DNA of 64,000 nt from 20CM-2-55-15 sp964633285. Its GTDB lineage: Bacteria; Acidobacteriota; Terriglobia; 20CM-2-55-15. Positions 9,051-18,040 of this stretch are shown one piece after another (positions within the stretch are counted from its first letter, which is position 1; each line of letters opens with the position of its first letter). Below the pieces are notes generated by a model. That model had not been told where the DNA came from and searched no databases. It was given only the letters and a program-made list of their open reading frames with translations. The stretch covers positions 1 to 64,000 of the forward strand of contig CAZWGA010000013.1 of assembly GCA_964633285.1 (NCBI GenBank), read 5' to 3'. Made by a program: the position numbers and the translations under genes.

Positions 9051-9941
9051 ATGGCGAAACGACTGGCGCTTTGGATGACATTCTTCGTGGTTCTTCTGCT
9101 CGTTGAGAGAACGGCATGGTCACAACAACCCGAATACGGGCCCGCAAAGGGTTCATTGGTCATCGCGGGCGGTGGGAATCTCGACAAGTCGGGAATTTAT
9201 GAAAAGTTCATCGAATTGGCGGGTGGACCTGATGCTCGGTTCGTTATCGTTCCGACAGCCGGAGGCAATCGTAACAATGACGGCTCGATTCATGAATACC
9301 GGGAGAGTGAAATCATCAAGCCCTGGAAGGATCGCGGGCTCAGGAATGTGGTCATGCTTCATACTCATGACCCAAAGATCGCGAATACCGAAGAATTCGC
9401 CGGAATTCTTCGTAATGCCAACGCCGTCTGGTTCAACGGAGGGCGGCAGTGGAACATCGTCGATTCCTACGCCGGCACGCTGACGCAAAAAGAATTCGAC
9501 AAAGTACTTGAACGCGGAGGAGTCATCGGCGGCAGTTCCGCCGGAGCGACCATCCAGGGACAATTCCTTGTGCGCGGCGCTGTTCAGGGCGCTGAACTGG
9601 TGATTGCTCCTGAACCGGAGCACCACGCCGGCTTTGCGTTTCTAAAGCGATCGGCCATCGATCAACACATCAACACGCGCAATCGATGGGACGACATTAT
9701 TCCGCTCATCAAACAGTTTCCTGACCTGCTCGGGATTGGACTCTCCGAAGCCACCGCGATTGTTGTCCGCGGCGACCGCTTCGAAGTGCTTGGCGTATGG
9801 AAGGTCGCCGTCCACGACAACACGCGTTTGTACGAACCATGGGAGAAGCCCTACTTCGTTCTGTCTGCCGGCGACGTTTACAATATGAAAACGCGCCGTA
9901 TTGAAAAACTCGGCATCGGCGCCCAGCCGGCCGCGAGGTAG
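9051..9941 (+). CDS. Secreted cyanophycinase-like S51 peptidase
   Basis: 296 residues. The ATG at 9051 is preceded by GGAGGG and opens a signal peptide ending near TAWSQ. The mature part has the peptidase S51 fold: LVIAGGGNLDKSGIY, FVIVPTAGG, AVWFNGGRQW, and the nucleophile elbow GGSSAGATIQG with Ser163. Family members hydrolyse cyanophycin to beta-Asp-Arg dipeptides, or cleave Asp-dipeptides. The signal peptide points to extracellular or periplasmic use of scavenged polymer rather than mobilisation of an internal store. It is divergent from an S46 dipeptidyl-peptidase gene. Substrate is inferred from family only. Confidence 0.85.
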   Translation: MAKRLALWMTFFVVLLLVERTAWSQQPEYGPAKGSLVIAGGGNLDKSGIYEKFIELAGGPDARFVIVPTAGGNRNNDGSIHEYRESEIIKPWKDRGLRNVVMLHTHDPKIANTEEFAGILRNANAVWFNGGRQWNIVDSYAGTLTQKEFDKVLERGGVIGGSSAGATIQGQFLVRGAVQGAELVIAPEPEHHAGFAFLKRSAIDQHINTRNRWDDIIPLIKQFPDLLGIGLSEATAIVVRGDRFEVLGVWKVAVHDNTRLYEPWEKPYFVLSAGDVYNMKTRRIEKLGIGAQPAAR

Positions 9942-9956
9942 GTAACGGGAGCGGCA

Positions 9957-9978
9957 CATTGACAGCGTCTGGTCAATG
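9957..9978. promoter_or_regulatory. 7-bp inverted repeat, candidate Phd operator
   Basis: CATTGAC and GTCAATG are exact inverted repeats separated by 8 nt, 17 bp before the likely antitoxin start. The left arm overlaps a TTGACA hexamer at 9959-9964 that could be a -35 box; a poor -10 (CACGAT) would follow after 17 bp. This fits autoregulation by the Phd-type antitoxin. Inference from position only. Confidence 0.5.
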
Positions 9979-9994
9979 TGTCACGATGTCACAC

Positions 9995-10243
9995 ATGAAA
10001 GAAATCTCGATCCGGGAACTCCATAGGCGCACCGGGGCCTGGGTGCGAAACACTCACAAACACGGACCAATTCTCATACGTGACCGGAACACCCCTGTCG
10101 CCAAGCTGATTCCGATTTCGGGCGAACCTCTCGAGAATTTGTTCGAGAACTGGAAGCCTCTCCCGAAATTCGCGCGCGCGCTGGATCGGCCGGTCAACGG
10201 CACGGCCGTCGAGGACATCATTGGGGAAGATCGAAACCGCTGA
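9995..10243 (+). CDS. Phd/YefM-family antitoxin
   Basis: 82 residues from the ATG at 9995 (MKEISIRELHRRTGAWVR); an ATG at 9986 or a TTG at 9959 would add 3 or 12 residues. The N-terminal half matches the Phd/YefM DNA-binding fold (ISIRELHRRTGAWV, then PILIRDRNTPVAKLIPI), and the C-terminus EDIIGEDRNR is the likely toxin-binding tail. It overlaps the downstream PIN gene by 23 bp. If the TTGACA at 9959 is the -35 box, the transcript would begin close to the start codon, suggesting a leaderless message; this is speculative. Confidence 0.78.
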   Translation: MKEISIRELHRRTGAWVRNTHKHGPILIRDRNTPVAKLIPISGEPLENLFENWKPLPKFARALDRPVNGTAVEDIIGEDRNR

Positions 10244-10760
10244 AGCTCCTTCCATTATTCCCGTTTATTGGGATTCTGCGCTCATCGCCAAATTCTATTT
10301 GAATGAGCCGGGCCGTGAAACAATACGCGGCTTGGCAAAGAAGGCGGGAATCGTCGTGAGTTCAGGTATCGCCGTGGCGGAAGTCTCCGCCGCATTTCAT
10401 CGCAAATTTCGTGAAGGCTCTATCGATCGTTCGGTTCTTGGCGCTCTCAACGGCCAGTTCCAGGCTGACTTGATCCATGGACTATGGCGTCTGGCAGGAC
10501 CGACGGAGGCGCTGCTGGATCAGGTCCGAGTCCTCTTTTCACGTCTGGACAGGCGCGTTTTTCTGAGGTCCCTGGATGCGTTGCACATGATCACTGCGAA
10601 GTCGGAACATTTCAACCGCGTTTACTCCAATGATCGACATCTCCTGGCTGCCTGTGGCGCTGTTGGTCTTGAGGGTATCAATCCAATCCCGCTGGAGACT
10701 GCTGAGCGCTCTGCACGAAAGGGGAAGCCCATTCGAACTCGAAAACGTTTGGATTTTTGA
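10221..10760 (+). CDS. vapC: VapC-like PIN-domain ribonuclease toxin
   Basis: 179-residue PIN domain. Acidic metal-binding residues are in place: D18 (YWDSALIAKFY), E54 (AVAEVSAAF), D119 (RSLDALHM) and D138 (YSNDRHLL). The only reasonable start is TTG at 10221, inside the antitoxin gene, since no ATG or GTG lies between it and the first conserved strand. A GAGGA lies just upstream. The family cleaves RNA (tRNA or rRNA in characterised cases). It forms a toxin-antitoxin pair with the gene at 9995. Confidence 0.82.
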   Translation: MGKIETAEAPSIIPVYWDSALIAKFYLNEPGRETIRGLAKKAGIVVSSGIAVAEVSAAFHRKFREGSIDRSVLGALNGQFQADLIHGLWRLAGPTEALLDQVRVLFSRLDRRVFLRSLDALHMITAKSEHFNRVYSNDRHLLAACGAVGLEGINPIPLETAERSARKGKPIRTRKRLDF

Positions 10761-10768
10761 GCGGCGCT

Positions 10769-12247
10769 CTATTTCACTGGACCCGCACGGCGCAGCAGGC
10801 GGGTGATGGCATCATTTCCTTTGGATGCCGCAAGCGATAGCGGCGATTGGCCGCGGTTGTTTTTCTTTTCGGGATCCGCTCCCTGAGCAACAAGGAACGC
10901 GATGATCGTTTCGGACGCTCGTCCGGAAACCGCAGCGTGGAGCGCGGTATCCCCCGCGGCGTTTGTGGCGTTAATTTCGAAACCCATCCCAAGGAGAAAA
11001 CGGATCGCTTCAACAGCCTCTTCATCGCTCCCTTGATCATAGGAGGGCGCGGCGGGACTCCCATTACGCCAACCCAGTCCGGCGGAATACATCAGGGCAT
11101 TCGAGCCGTTCGGCATGGAGAGTTTAGGGTCCGCACCTCCGGCGGCCAGAGCGCGCATCATTTCGATATCGCCGGATTTCGCGGCGCGAAGGAATGGCGT
11201 AGCGCCGTCGCCGAGTGTTGCGTCGCCGGCGGTGTGATGCCGCTGCAGGATCGGCTTGCGCAATCGCTGGTTCGCATTCGCACCGTGATCGAGCAGAAGT
11301 TTCGCTAATTCGACAGCCGTTGTCAGGCCCACGGGTTGAGGATTCGGCCGGCCATGGCCGACAGCCAACCGATGCATGTCGACTGCGGCGTAAAGCGCGC
11401 CCATGCCGGCATCTTTATCGACGACGTTCGGATCTGCTCCTGCTTCAAGAAGCATCGCGGCAAATTCGTAATGGGCATTGAGAATCGCGACCACGAGCGC
11501 CGTCGCGCCATCCGGATCGGTTAGATTCAATCCGGCTCCTGCTTTAACGAGAGCGCGGCCGGCATCGAGCCCATTCTCGCGCGCCGCGTACATCAGCGGC
11601 GTCCAGTTTCCGAGCGGCAAAATCGATTGTCCGGCGCGACGCTGTTGAATATCCTGCAGCGCCGAGCGGGAATCGGCAGGAGCGCCGCGCTCGATCAGCA
11701 ATCGAACCGCTTCGCCGTGATTTTGCGCTGCCGCCCACATCAATGCGGACTCTCCGTACCAGCGTTCGCGCGCATCCACTTTTGCGCCGCGATCGAGCAA
11801 AAGCACGATGGCTTTGGCGGAACCGGTTCTTGCCGCACTCATCAATATGGTTTCGCCTTCAGGCAGCACAGCATTTGGATCAGCGCCCGCATCCAGCAGA
11901 TCGCGCATGATGACGAAGTTTCCGTTGACGGCAGCCAGTTGAAGCGGCGTCACACCATAGCGGTTGGCCGCTTTCGCGTCGGCGCCGGCCTTAAGCAACA
12001 ACCGGATCGTTTCCTGGTCGTCCAACTCCGCGGCCCAGTGCAACGCCGTCGAGCCGTCGGGACTTGCCTCATTCACTTTTGCGCCCTGTTGAACCAATCG
12101 CCGTACCGAGGCGCGATCTCCGCTGCATACAGCCTCAATGAGAGCGCTGCCTGTGGCGAGCGCATGCGTATCGATGGCATGGAGCAGTTGAAGGATAACT
12201 ACGAGGAGTACGTTCCAAACTCTCCTTTGAGTCTTGGCGTTTATCAA
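10769..12247 (-). CDS. Secreted ankyrin-repeat protein (operon 1)
   Basis: 492 residues starting at a TTG at 12247 whose last two bases overlap the TGA of the upstream DUF1552 gene (TTGA). The following hydrophobic stretch (WNVLLVVILQLLHAIDTHALA) is a plausible signal peptide. The rest is about ten ankyrin repeats of ~33 residues, for example GSTALHWAAELDDQETIRLL and TPLQLAAVNGNFVIMRDLL, to the last residues. Ankyrin repeats are protein-binding scaffolds, and here they would be outside the cytoplasm. It is the third gene of a DUF1592-DUF1552-ankyrin set, an order also present at 29-35 kb. No ATG, and no GTG near the signal region, is available, so the TTG start is inferred from coupling. Confidence 0.82.
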   Translation of the reverse strand: MINAKTQRRVWNVLLVVILQLLHAIDTHALATGSALIEAVCSGDRASVRRLVQQGAKVNEASPDGSTALHWAAELDDQETIRLLLKAGADAKAANRYGVTPLQLAAVNGNFVIMRDLLDAGADPNAVLPEGETILMSAARTGSAKAIVLLLDRGAKVDARERWYGESALMWAAAQNHGEAVRLLIERGAPADSRSALQDIQQRRAGQSILPLGNWTPLMYAARENGLDAGRALVKAGAGLNLTDPDGATALVVAILNAHYEFAAMLLEAGADPNVVDKDAGMGALYAAVDMHRLAVGHGRPNPQPVGLTTAVELAKLLLDHGANANQRLRKPILQRHHTAGDATLGDGATPFLRAAKSGDIEMMRALAAGGADPKLSMPNGSNALMYSAGLGWRNGSPAAPSYDQGSDEEAVEAIRFLLGMGFEINATNAAGDTALHAAVSGRASETIIAFLVAQGADPEKKNNRGQSPLSLAASKGNDAITRLLRRAGPVK

Positions 12248-13569
12248 AGCTCGAAACGCCCCGTGCTTTCGCCAAAGCGATCGATCGGAAGGCCGAACAT
12301 GGAACCCACTCCCAGCAGGAGATTGGCAATCGGGGTCCATTCCGGAGCGACAACGAAGCGGTTCCCTTTGACGCGGCCACCCGCGCCGCCGATCACCGCC
12401 AACGGCAGCGGATAGGAGTTGTGCGCTTGACCATCGCTCATACCGGCGCCGAACATGATTAAAGAATGGTCGAGCACGGATCCGCCGGCTTCGGGAGAGT
12501 TGCGCAGCTTGTCGAGGAAGGATGCGAACAACGACGCAAAGTACGCGTTGATACGCGTGTGCTGTTCCATTTTTTCCGGCTGTCGCGCATGGTGCGAAAT
12601 ATCGTGATGGGTCTCCTTGAATCCGAGGGCCGGATACGTTCGCTGGCTGGCTTCTCGTCCCGTCATGAACGTGAACACGCGCGTCAGGTCCGACTGATAA
12701 GCGACCAGGAGTAAATCGAACATCAACGACATGTGCTCCTCGAACGACTCCGGAATTCCCAGCGGCGCGTCCAGCGGCTTCACCTCGGAAGCATTGTGAG
12801 CTTCAGCCTTCTGAATCCTTCGTTCGATCTCGCGCACTTTCTCAAGATACCCATCGAGGCGGGCGCGGTCGGCGCCGCCAACTCGGGCTCGAAGACTTCG
12901 CGCTTCCTGCAGGATCGAATCGAGAAGGCTCTGATCTTCCTTTCGCCGAGCCTGGCGTTTGGCCGGCGTTCCCGCGCGTCCGAACATGCGTTCAAACGCC
13001 GCGCGTGGATCGATTTCCATCGGCAGCCCTTCGGTTTCCGACGCCCAGGCGATCGTGTTCATGTACGCGCAACTGTAGCCGGGAACGCAGCCGCCGATGT
13101 AGCCGGAGAAATCTTCGGTCGCGAATTCAAGAGAGGGAAACGGCGTGTCCTGGCCCATGTGCCTCGCCAGCAACTGATCGATGCCGACTCCGACGCGAAT
13201 ATCTTCGGCTTCGGTCTGTTTCGCCAAAGCGCCGGTCAACCAACCCGCCGAACTCACCGCATGGTCTGTCGAATATTTTCCGCCGGCTCTCGATAGATTG
13301 CCGATCACGGTCATCTGATTCCGGAAGGGCTCGAGCGGTTTGAGAACAGGAGTGATATCGAGACTGCCATCGGTGGTTTTCGGCATCCAATAATCCATCA
13401 CGCAGCCGTTCGGCAAATACACCGCGCCGAAGCGAAGCGGTGGACGCGCCGGTGTCTGAGCGATCGGCGTCATGGCAGGCGCCATCGATTCCAAAAAAGG
13501 AAGCGCCACGGCCGTGCCCACACCGCGCAGAAACGTTCGACGGGGCAGCGCTTTTTTAACGATGATCAT
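12244..13569 (-). CDS. DUF1552 secreted protein (operon 1)
   Basis: 441 residues. It starts with a twin-arginine-like signal, PRRTFLRGVGTAVALPFLE, then the DUF1552 core: RFGAVYLPNGCVMDYW, TVIGNLSRAGG, DHAVSSAGWLTG, IDQLLARHMGQDTPFPSLE, and the later LMFDLLLVAYQSDLTRVFTFM with SLIMFGAGMSDGQAH. The family resembles the sulfatase/alkaline-phosphatase-like DUF1501 group but has no assigned activity. Overlap with the upstream DUF1592 gene is 14 bp and with the downstream ankyrin frame 4 bp, so the three are translationally coupled. It is paralogous to the protein at 31432-32769. Confidence 0.88.
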   Translation of the reverse strand: MIIVKKALPRRTFLRGVGTAVALPFLESMAPAMTPIAQTPARPPLRFGAVYLPNGCVMDYWMPKTTDGSLDITPVLKPLEPFRNQMTVIGNLSRAGGKYSTDHAVSSAGWLTGALAKQTEAEDIRVGVGIDQLLARHMGQDTPFPSLEFATEDFSGYIGGCVPGYSCAYMNTIAWASETEGLPMEIDPRAAFERMFGRAGTPAKRQARRKEDQSLLDSILQEARSLRARVGGADRARLDGYLEKVREIERRIQKAEAHNASEVKPLDAPLGIPESFEEHMSLMFDLLLVAYQSDLTRVFTFMTGREASQRTYPALGFKETHHDISHHARQPEKMEQHTRINAYFASLFASFLDKLRNSPEAGGSVLDHSLIMFGAGMSDGQAHNSYPLPLAVIGGAGGRVKGNRFVVAPEWTPIANLLLGVGSMFGLPIDRFGESTGRFEL

Positions 13570-16003
13570 ATTTGATGCCTAACGGATCTGATCCCGCATT
13601 CCGCATTTGAAACGGTACGCTACGGACGATCCCCAGAACAACGGAATTGAAACTGAGGTTCTTCCCTGCCGCTTCGCGCACTATACCCCGAACGACCGGC
13701 ATATCGTAATGCTGAAGTCCGCGGCCGAGCGCATAGATCAGCATCTTCTCCGTCAACGTTTGCGCGAACGCTTCAGGATGCGCTGCAAGCGTGTCGCGAA
13801 GTTCGGCGACGCCGCTTACGGGAGTGCCGTCGGCCAGGCGCGTTGAAGAATCGACGGGACGTCCATTCTCCTGAGTGCGCCACGCGCCGACAGCGTCGAA
13901 ATTCTCGAGGGCAAAACCCAGAGGGTCGAGCATCTGATGACAGCCCGCGCACGCCGGCTGGCGATGCGTCGCCATCCGTTCGCGGATGGTTCGCGGCGCA
14001 GCTCCCGCTTTGATGTCCAGGAGCGGTACGTTTGCCGGAGGCGGCGGAGGCGCTGAGCCGAGGAGATTCTCAAGGATCCACTTGCCGCGCTTCACCGGTG
14101 AAGTGCGATCCGCATTGGATGTCGCCATCAGAATGGCGCCCTTGCCGAGCAATCCACGCCGAGCCGCGAATTCCGGGCCCAGCGCAACGCGGCGGAAACG
14201 GCTTCCGTAGATGTTCGGGATTCCGTAGTGATGGGCCAGACGCTCGTCAACGAATGTGTAGTCGGCCGTCAGAAGGTCCACGACGCTTCGATCCTCACGC
14301 ATGATGCTCGTGAAAAACATTTCGGCTTCACGCCGGAAAGCCATACGCAGGTCATTATCGAAATCCGGGAACTCGTCGGTGTTCGGACGTTTGTTTTCGA
14401 GATTCCTTAACTGCAGCCATTGACCGGCAAAATTCTGCGACAGCGCATCCGCGCGCGGATCGGTCAGCATGCGATGGACTTGTTCTTCGAGCACGCCGGG
14501 TTGGCGCAGGCGGTTGCGCGCCGCCAGATCGATCAGGGTGTCATCCGGAATGCTGCTCCATAGAAAAAACGACAACCGTGTGGCCAGTTCGAGATCGCTG
14601 ATCCGGAAAGCGGCACCAGGTTTCATGTTTTCCGGATCGCTTTCGGCGCGAAAAACAAAAGTAGGGCTTGCGAGCAAACGCCTCAGCGCCAATTGAATCC
14701 CGGTTTCGAATGTTCCTTTCTGCTTTCCTTCTTTATAGAAAGGAAGCAACAGGTCGAGATCGGCGCTGCTCACGGGTCTCCTGTAGGCGCGTTGCGCGAG
14801 CTTCGAAAGGATCCGCCGAGCGCAGGGTTCTTCCTGACTTTGATTTGCCGGCTGACAGACAAAAATGCGCCGGCGGCTCGGCGTGTCTCCGGATCCCAGT
14901 GGCAGGAACGGTCCCAGCACCGTAACGGTTTCGACGTGGGGCCGTCCTGTGGATTCGTAGGTATCGGAGTTGCTGCGAACAAAAGGGCGCAGCCGGTTGG
15001 TGCCTTCGCCGATCTTGCGCACGAAGGTCGCGGCGACTTCGTGCGGTCCTGCCGGGACGGGCATACGAACCCGCAGGCGCGCATCGACGGCATCGGACTT
15101 CTCCGTGATCGTCCCGCCGCCGCGGCCGGAGTCGGTTTCGCCACCCACGGTTTGAAGAAGAACACGTTCACCGTCCACCGTGATTTCCAGTTGGTGCGGA
15201 TGTTCCAGACCGCGTATCGCTTCGAGATTCGTTCGAATGAGAGCAACTCGAATTTCGTATTCTCCGGTCAGTGGAAAATTGTGACGAGCCGCAATGCCGC
15301 CGACAGTACCCAGCGGCAGTCCTTCCAGATGGAGTGCCTGCGACTGATCGCCACGAACACGATAGGTTTGAGATCCCGGAGCCGTTCCCGGATCACCGAC
15401 CGCGAGGGCGCTGACCTGATCGGCCGCCGCGAGATAGCGTTCGAGCAGCGCAGGCGAAACATCGAGCAGATCTCCGATGTTATCGAAACCGAACGCCGAG
15501 TCGTCCGGAGGCAGCAACGCACCTGCATCGACCTGCAGGTCGAGCAAATCCCGAATCGCATTCCCGTACTCGGCGCGATTCAATCGCCGCAGCACAGGCC
15601 TGCCGGGATTCGATTGCGCGGTTCGATCCAGTTCCGCTTCCAACCACGATGCCGTGAGGTCGTAAGCGCCGCGCTCCGGCCGGGGACTTCCCGGAGGCGG
15701 CATGGTGCCGGTCCTGAGTTTGCGAACAACTTTCTCCCAGGTGGCTGGATTGGATTGCACGCCGGCAGGATCGAGTTGATCCAGCGACAGACCGGCTGTT
15801 TTGAGCCGGTCATTGTGGCACGTCACGCAGTATTGCTTCAGAACAGCGCCGGCTTCCGTCGCAGCGTTAGAAGCAACCGAACGGGTTTGGCCTGCCGGCG
15901 CGCTGACGGGGGACCAACACAACATCGCAGCGGCGAGGGCAGGCCAGACGATTTTTCGTAAGATCGGACTCAGACGCGTCATTCCGGTGATTTCCGGCAA
16001 CAT
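13556..16003 (-). CDS. DUF1592/DUF1585-type cytochrome c protein (operon 1)
   Basis: 815 residues; ATG at 16003, or possibly 15982 (MTRLSPILRK). Signal peptide to about residue 37. An N-terminal planctomycete-type cytochrome c motif CVTCH is at 59-63. Then, in order: DUF1587 (LNRAEYGNAIRDLLDL), DUF1595 (RRPVSSADLDLLLPFYKEG), DUF1592 (ATRLSFFLWSSIPDD), DUF1588 (FVDERLAHHYGIPNIYGSRF; ADRTSPVKRGKWILENLLG) and DUF1585 (FDAVGAWR; ALGRGLQHYDMPVVRGIV). CAGCH before the DUF1585 part may be a second heme site. The exact activity is unknown; a periplasmic heme protein acting with DUF1552 is inferred from their constant pairing. Confidence 0.88.
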   Translation of the reverse strand: MLPEITGMTRLSPILRKIVWPALAAAMLCWSPVSAPAGQTRSVASNAATEAGAVLKQYCVTCHNDRLKTAGLSLDQLDPAGVQSNPATWEKVVRKLRTGTMPPPGSPRPERGAYDLTASWLEAELDRTAQSNPGRPVLRRLNRAEYGNAIRDLLDLQVDAGALLPPDDSAFGFDNIGDLLDVSPALLERYLAAADQVSALAVGDPGTAPGSQTYRVRGDQSQALHLEGLPLGTVGGIAARHNFPLTGEYEIRVALIRTNLEAIRGLEHPHQLEITVDGERVLLQTVGGETDSGRGGGTITEKSDAVDARLRVRMPVPAGPHEVAATFVRKIGEGTNRLRPFVRSNSDTYESTGRPHVETVTVLGPFLPLGSGDTPSRRRIFVCQPANQSQEEPCARRILSKLAQRAYRRPVSSADLDLLLPFYKEGKQKGTFETGIQLALRRLLASPTFVFRAESDPENMKPGAAFRISDLELATRLSFFLWSSIPDDTLIDLAARNRLRQPGVLEEQVHRMLTDPRADALSQNFAGQWLQLRNLENKRPNTDEFPDFDNDLRMAFRREAEMFFTSIMREDRSVVDLLTADYTFVDERLAHHYGIPNIYGSRFRRVALGPEFAARRGLLGKGAILMATSNADRTSPVKRGKWILENLLGSAPPPPPANVPLLDIKAGAAPRTIRERMATHRQPACAGCHQMLDPLGFALENFDAVGAWRTQENGRPVDSSTRLADGTPVSGVAELRDTLAAHPEAFAQTLTEKMLIYALGRGLQHYDMPVVRGIVREAAGKNLSFNSVVLGIVRSVPFQMRNAGSDPLGIKYDHR

Positions 16004-16059
16004 CTAACCATAGGAAACAGCTCACACCAAACGCAAAGGTTACGTTAGGCTGTCGCGCT

Positions 16060-16761
16060 ATGCGAACAGTAACGATGCTCTGCGTGTTGTTTGTTGCTTC
16101 GATTGCGGCGGGACAATCACCGCAGGCAATAACGGATCAGGACAAGGTGGAGATTCAGGGACTCGTCACGGGTTATGCGAAAGCCCTCGCGGGTTGCGCA
16201 GCGAACGACTATGCCGATCTGTTTGGCGATGCGGGCTACTTCGCGAGCGGTTTTCGAGGGCTCGTTTCGGGCCGCGCGCGCCTCATTGCGATGGTTCAGA
16301 GCGAGCGGCAATGCATCAATGCTTCCGGAACAACACAGCCAACTCGCCCGGTGAACGCTCCAACTGTTGTGGTCAACGTCACGGCGTCGGGCGTTTACGG
16401 GATCGCCGACCTCGGTAACGCGGGCCGATACGAAGACGAATACGTCAAGACGCCGAAAGGCTGGCGCTTCGCGTCACGGACCGTGATCATTCCCGCGGAA
16501 AAGAGCGCGGGCCTGGATGCCGCTTCGATGCTCGCCATACAGCATCTCGCCCAAGGTCCGCAGGACGCCGGCGAATTCTGGGCTGCCGGCCAGGATGGCG
16601 TCAAGCGGTTCCAGTCCGCGGGAGTCGTCATCCGAGTTTCAAATGGAACCGTGACCGGACGTGTCCATTTGAACGACGGCGGCTATTACGATGACTTGTA
16701 CGAAAAGACCGTCCAGGGCAATTGGCGGTTCAAGTCGCGTGTCTACATGATCGGCCAATAA
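16060..16761 (+). CDS. Secreted SnoaL/NTF2-like protein
   Basis: 233 residues with a signal peptide (TMLCVLFVASIAAGQ). The N-terminal ~120 residues look like an NTF2/SnoaL-like cone fold (DKVEIQGLVTGYAKAL, NDYADLFGDAGYFASGF, VSGRARLIAMVQSE, GRYEDEYVKTPKGWRFASRT). The C-terminal ~80 residues carry a second similar closing motif (GYYDDLYEKTVQGNWRFKSRVY), suggesting an internal duplication of part of the fold. Some family members are polyketide cyclases or bile-acid dehydratase-like enzymes, many are non-enzymatic. Its last 19 bp overlap the end of the convergent membrane protein gene. Confidence 0.7.
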   Translation: MRTVTMLCVLFVASIAAGQSPQAITDQDKVEIQGLVTGYAKALAGCAANDYADLFGDAGYFASGFRGLVSGRARLIAMVQSERQCINASGTTQPTRPVNAPTVVVNVTASGVYGIADLGNAGRYEDEYVKTPKGWRFASRTVIIPAEKSAGLDAASMLAIQHLAQGPQDAGEFWAAGQDGVKRFQSAGVVIRVSNGTVTGRVHLNDGGYYDDLYEKTVQGNWRFKSRVYMIGQ

Positions 16762-17957
16762 AACCACGCCAATCGAACGATGACGACGGTATTGATCGTG
16801 GCGAAGGTCAACATGACCAGGTCCAGGGCATGCCGGTGATACCGCTCGGGGAAAATAGCGCTGAATCCGAGGGCGATAAAAGTTGTGATCGGCAGCAGCG
16901 CTGGAAACATATACCGGCCCTGATCGCTATTGTAGGCATGCGCGTAATAGAAGGTTGCGCTGAGCGAGATCAAAATGGCAGTGCTGAACAAGATCAGCAA
17001 CCGCACCGGCAACCGCACAGGCTGCCGGATGCTCCAGACAATGATGCCCAGAATCGACAATCCGGCAAAGATCCAACACAAGCGGTAAATGTCTGCGAAA
17101 TGAAATTCGTTATAGCGTCCGAAGACCGCCCAGAATGTCTTGAACAGGATAATTGCAGATTTCTTCTCGTGCGCCCAACTCACGGGCGGCGGAACATAGC
17201 GGTCGCCGTTCTCGATGACTTTCAGCACTTGACCATACAGCGACCAGTTCCGCGCAAACCACCAACCAGAAGTCGTCACCAGGCCAAGCGAAAACCAGCC
17301 GGTCTTGTACAGGGCTTCCTTCCAGTTCTTTCCGGTTAACAACAACGTCAGTCCTACTGCACACACAAAACCGATGGCGCTGAGCTTCGAGAGAATAGCA
17401 AGACCGGCGACCACGCCAACCCACGACCAACGCGCGTGACGCTGTTGCTCGTCTTCGAGGACGGCTTTCGAACACAGATAAAATCCCAGCGAGGCAAAAA
17501 AAGTCGCGAGAACGCCATTCCTCATCGTTCCCGACAGGTAGCTGTATGTGGGCAACAACCCAATACCGGAACAGATGAACGCCACAACGAATGGATTCTT
17601 GGCGAACAGTATCGACGCAAAGTAGTAGCCGACCACGATGGTCAACATCGAAAACAGGATATTGAGAAATCGCATCGGCAGAACGGGACGCCCTTCAACC
17701 AGTGACTTCGAAGGATACATCGCCGCCGCTACGACGTAATAAAGCGGCGGCTGGTGAAACTCCAGTTCCTCTGCCTGCACCGCCGGATTCGATTGGACGG
17801 GCAATCGGTGAAAATCGTGGATGAATCGAACGTAGCTGAAATGCGGATATTCATCGGGTGCTTGAAACGGCGGCGTCACGAATGCATAAGCGATACGAAA
17901 AGTCAGAGCCAATGCCGCCGTGGCAATCACATAGCGTCTTGCTATTTGTGGATTCAC
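16743..17957 (-). CDS. GT-C type / DUF2142-like membrane protein
   Basis: 404 residues from a GTG at 17957, which has AAGGA about 10 nt upstream; the ATG at 18071 would overlap the divergent glycosidase gene and adds a soluble tail, so it was rejected. Multi-pass: about ten hydrophobic helices. After the first helix comes TPPFQAPDEYPHFSYVRFI, the Asp-Glu loop of GT-C polyprenyl-phosphate-sugar glycosyltransferases and DUF2142 proteins, and then FHQPPLYYVVAA, also typical. Probable role: transfer of a sugar from a lipid carrier on the outer face of the inner membrane. No partner glycosylation genes are adjacent. Confidence 0.72.
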   Translation of the reverse strand: MNPQIARRYVIATAALALTFRIAYAFVTPPFQAPDEYPHFSYVRFIHDFHRLPVQSNPAVQAEELEFHQPPLYYVVAAAMYPSKSLVEGRPVLPMRFLNILFSMLTIVVGYYFASILFAKNPFVVAFICSGIGLLPTYSYLSGTMRNGVLATFFASLGFYLCSKAVLEDEQQRHARWSWVGVVAGLAILSKLSAIGFVCAVGLTLLLTGKNWKEALYKTGWFSLGLVTTSGWWFARNWSLYGQVLKVIENGDRYVPPPVSWAHEKKSAIILFKTFWAVFGRYNEFHFADIYRLCWIFAGLSILGIIVWSIRQPVRLPVRLLILFSTAILISLSATFYYAHAYNSDQGRYMFPALLPITTFIALGFSAIFPERYHRHALDLVMLTFATINTVVIVRLAWFYWPIM

Positions 17958-18040
17958 TTTAAACGATTCCTTGTCGTGGATGTCCAAATGCGGAACCTGT
18001 TCACGCCGCACGTCGTGCAGGACCAAAGTCCTTATATCAA

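Noticed and set aside
14693..15961. 422-codon plus-strand ORF
   Set aside because: Antisense shadow of the first DUF1592 gene, no motif.
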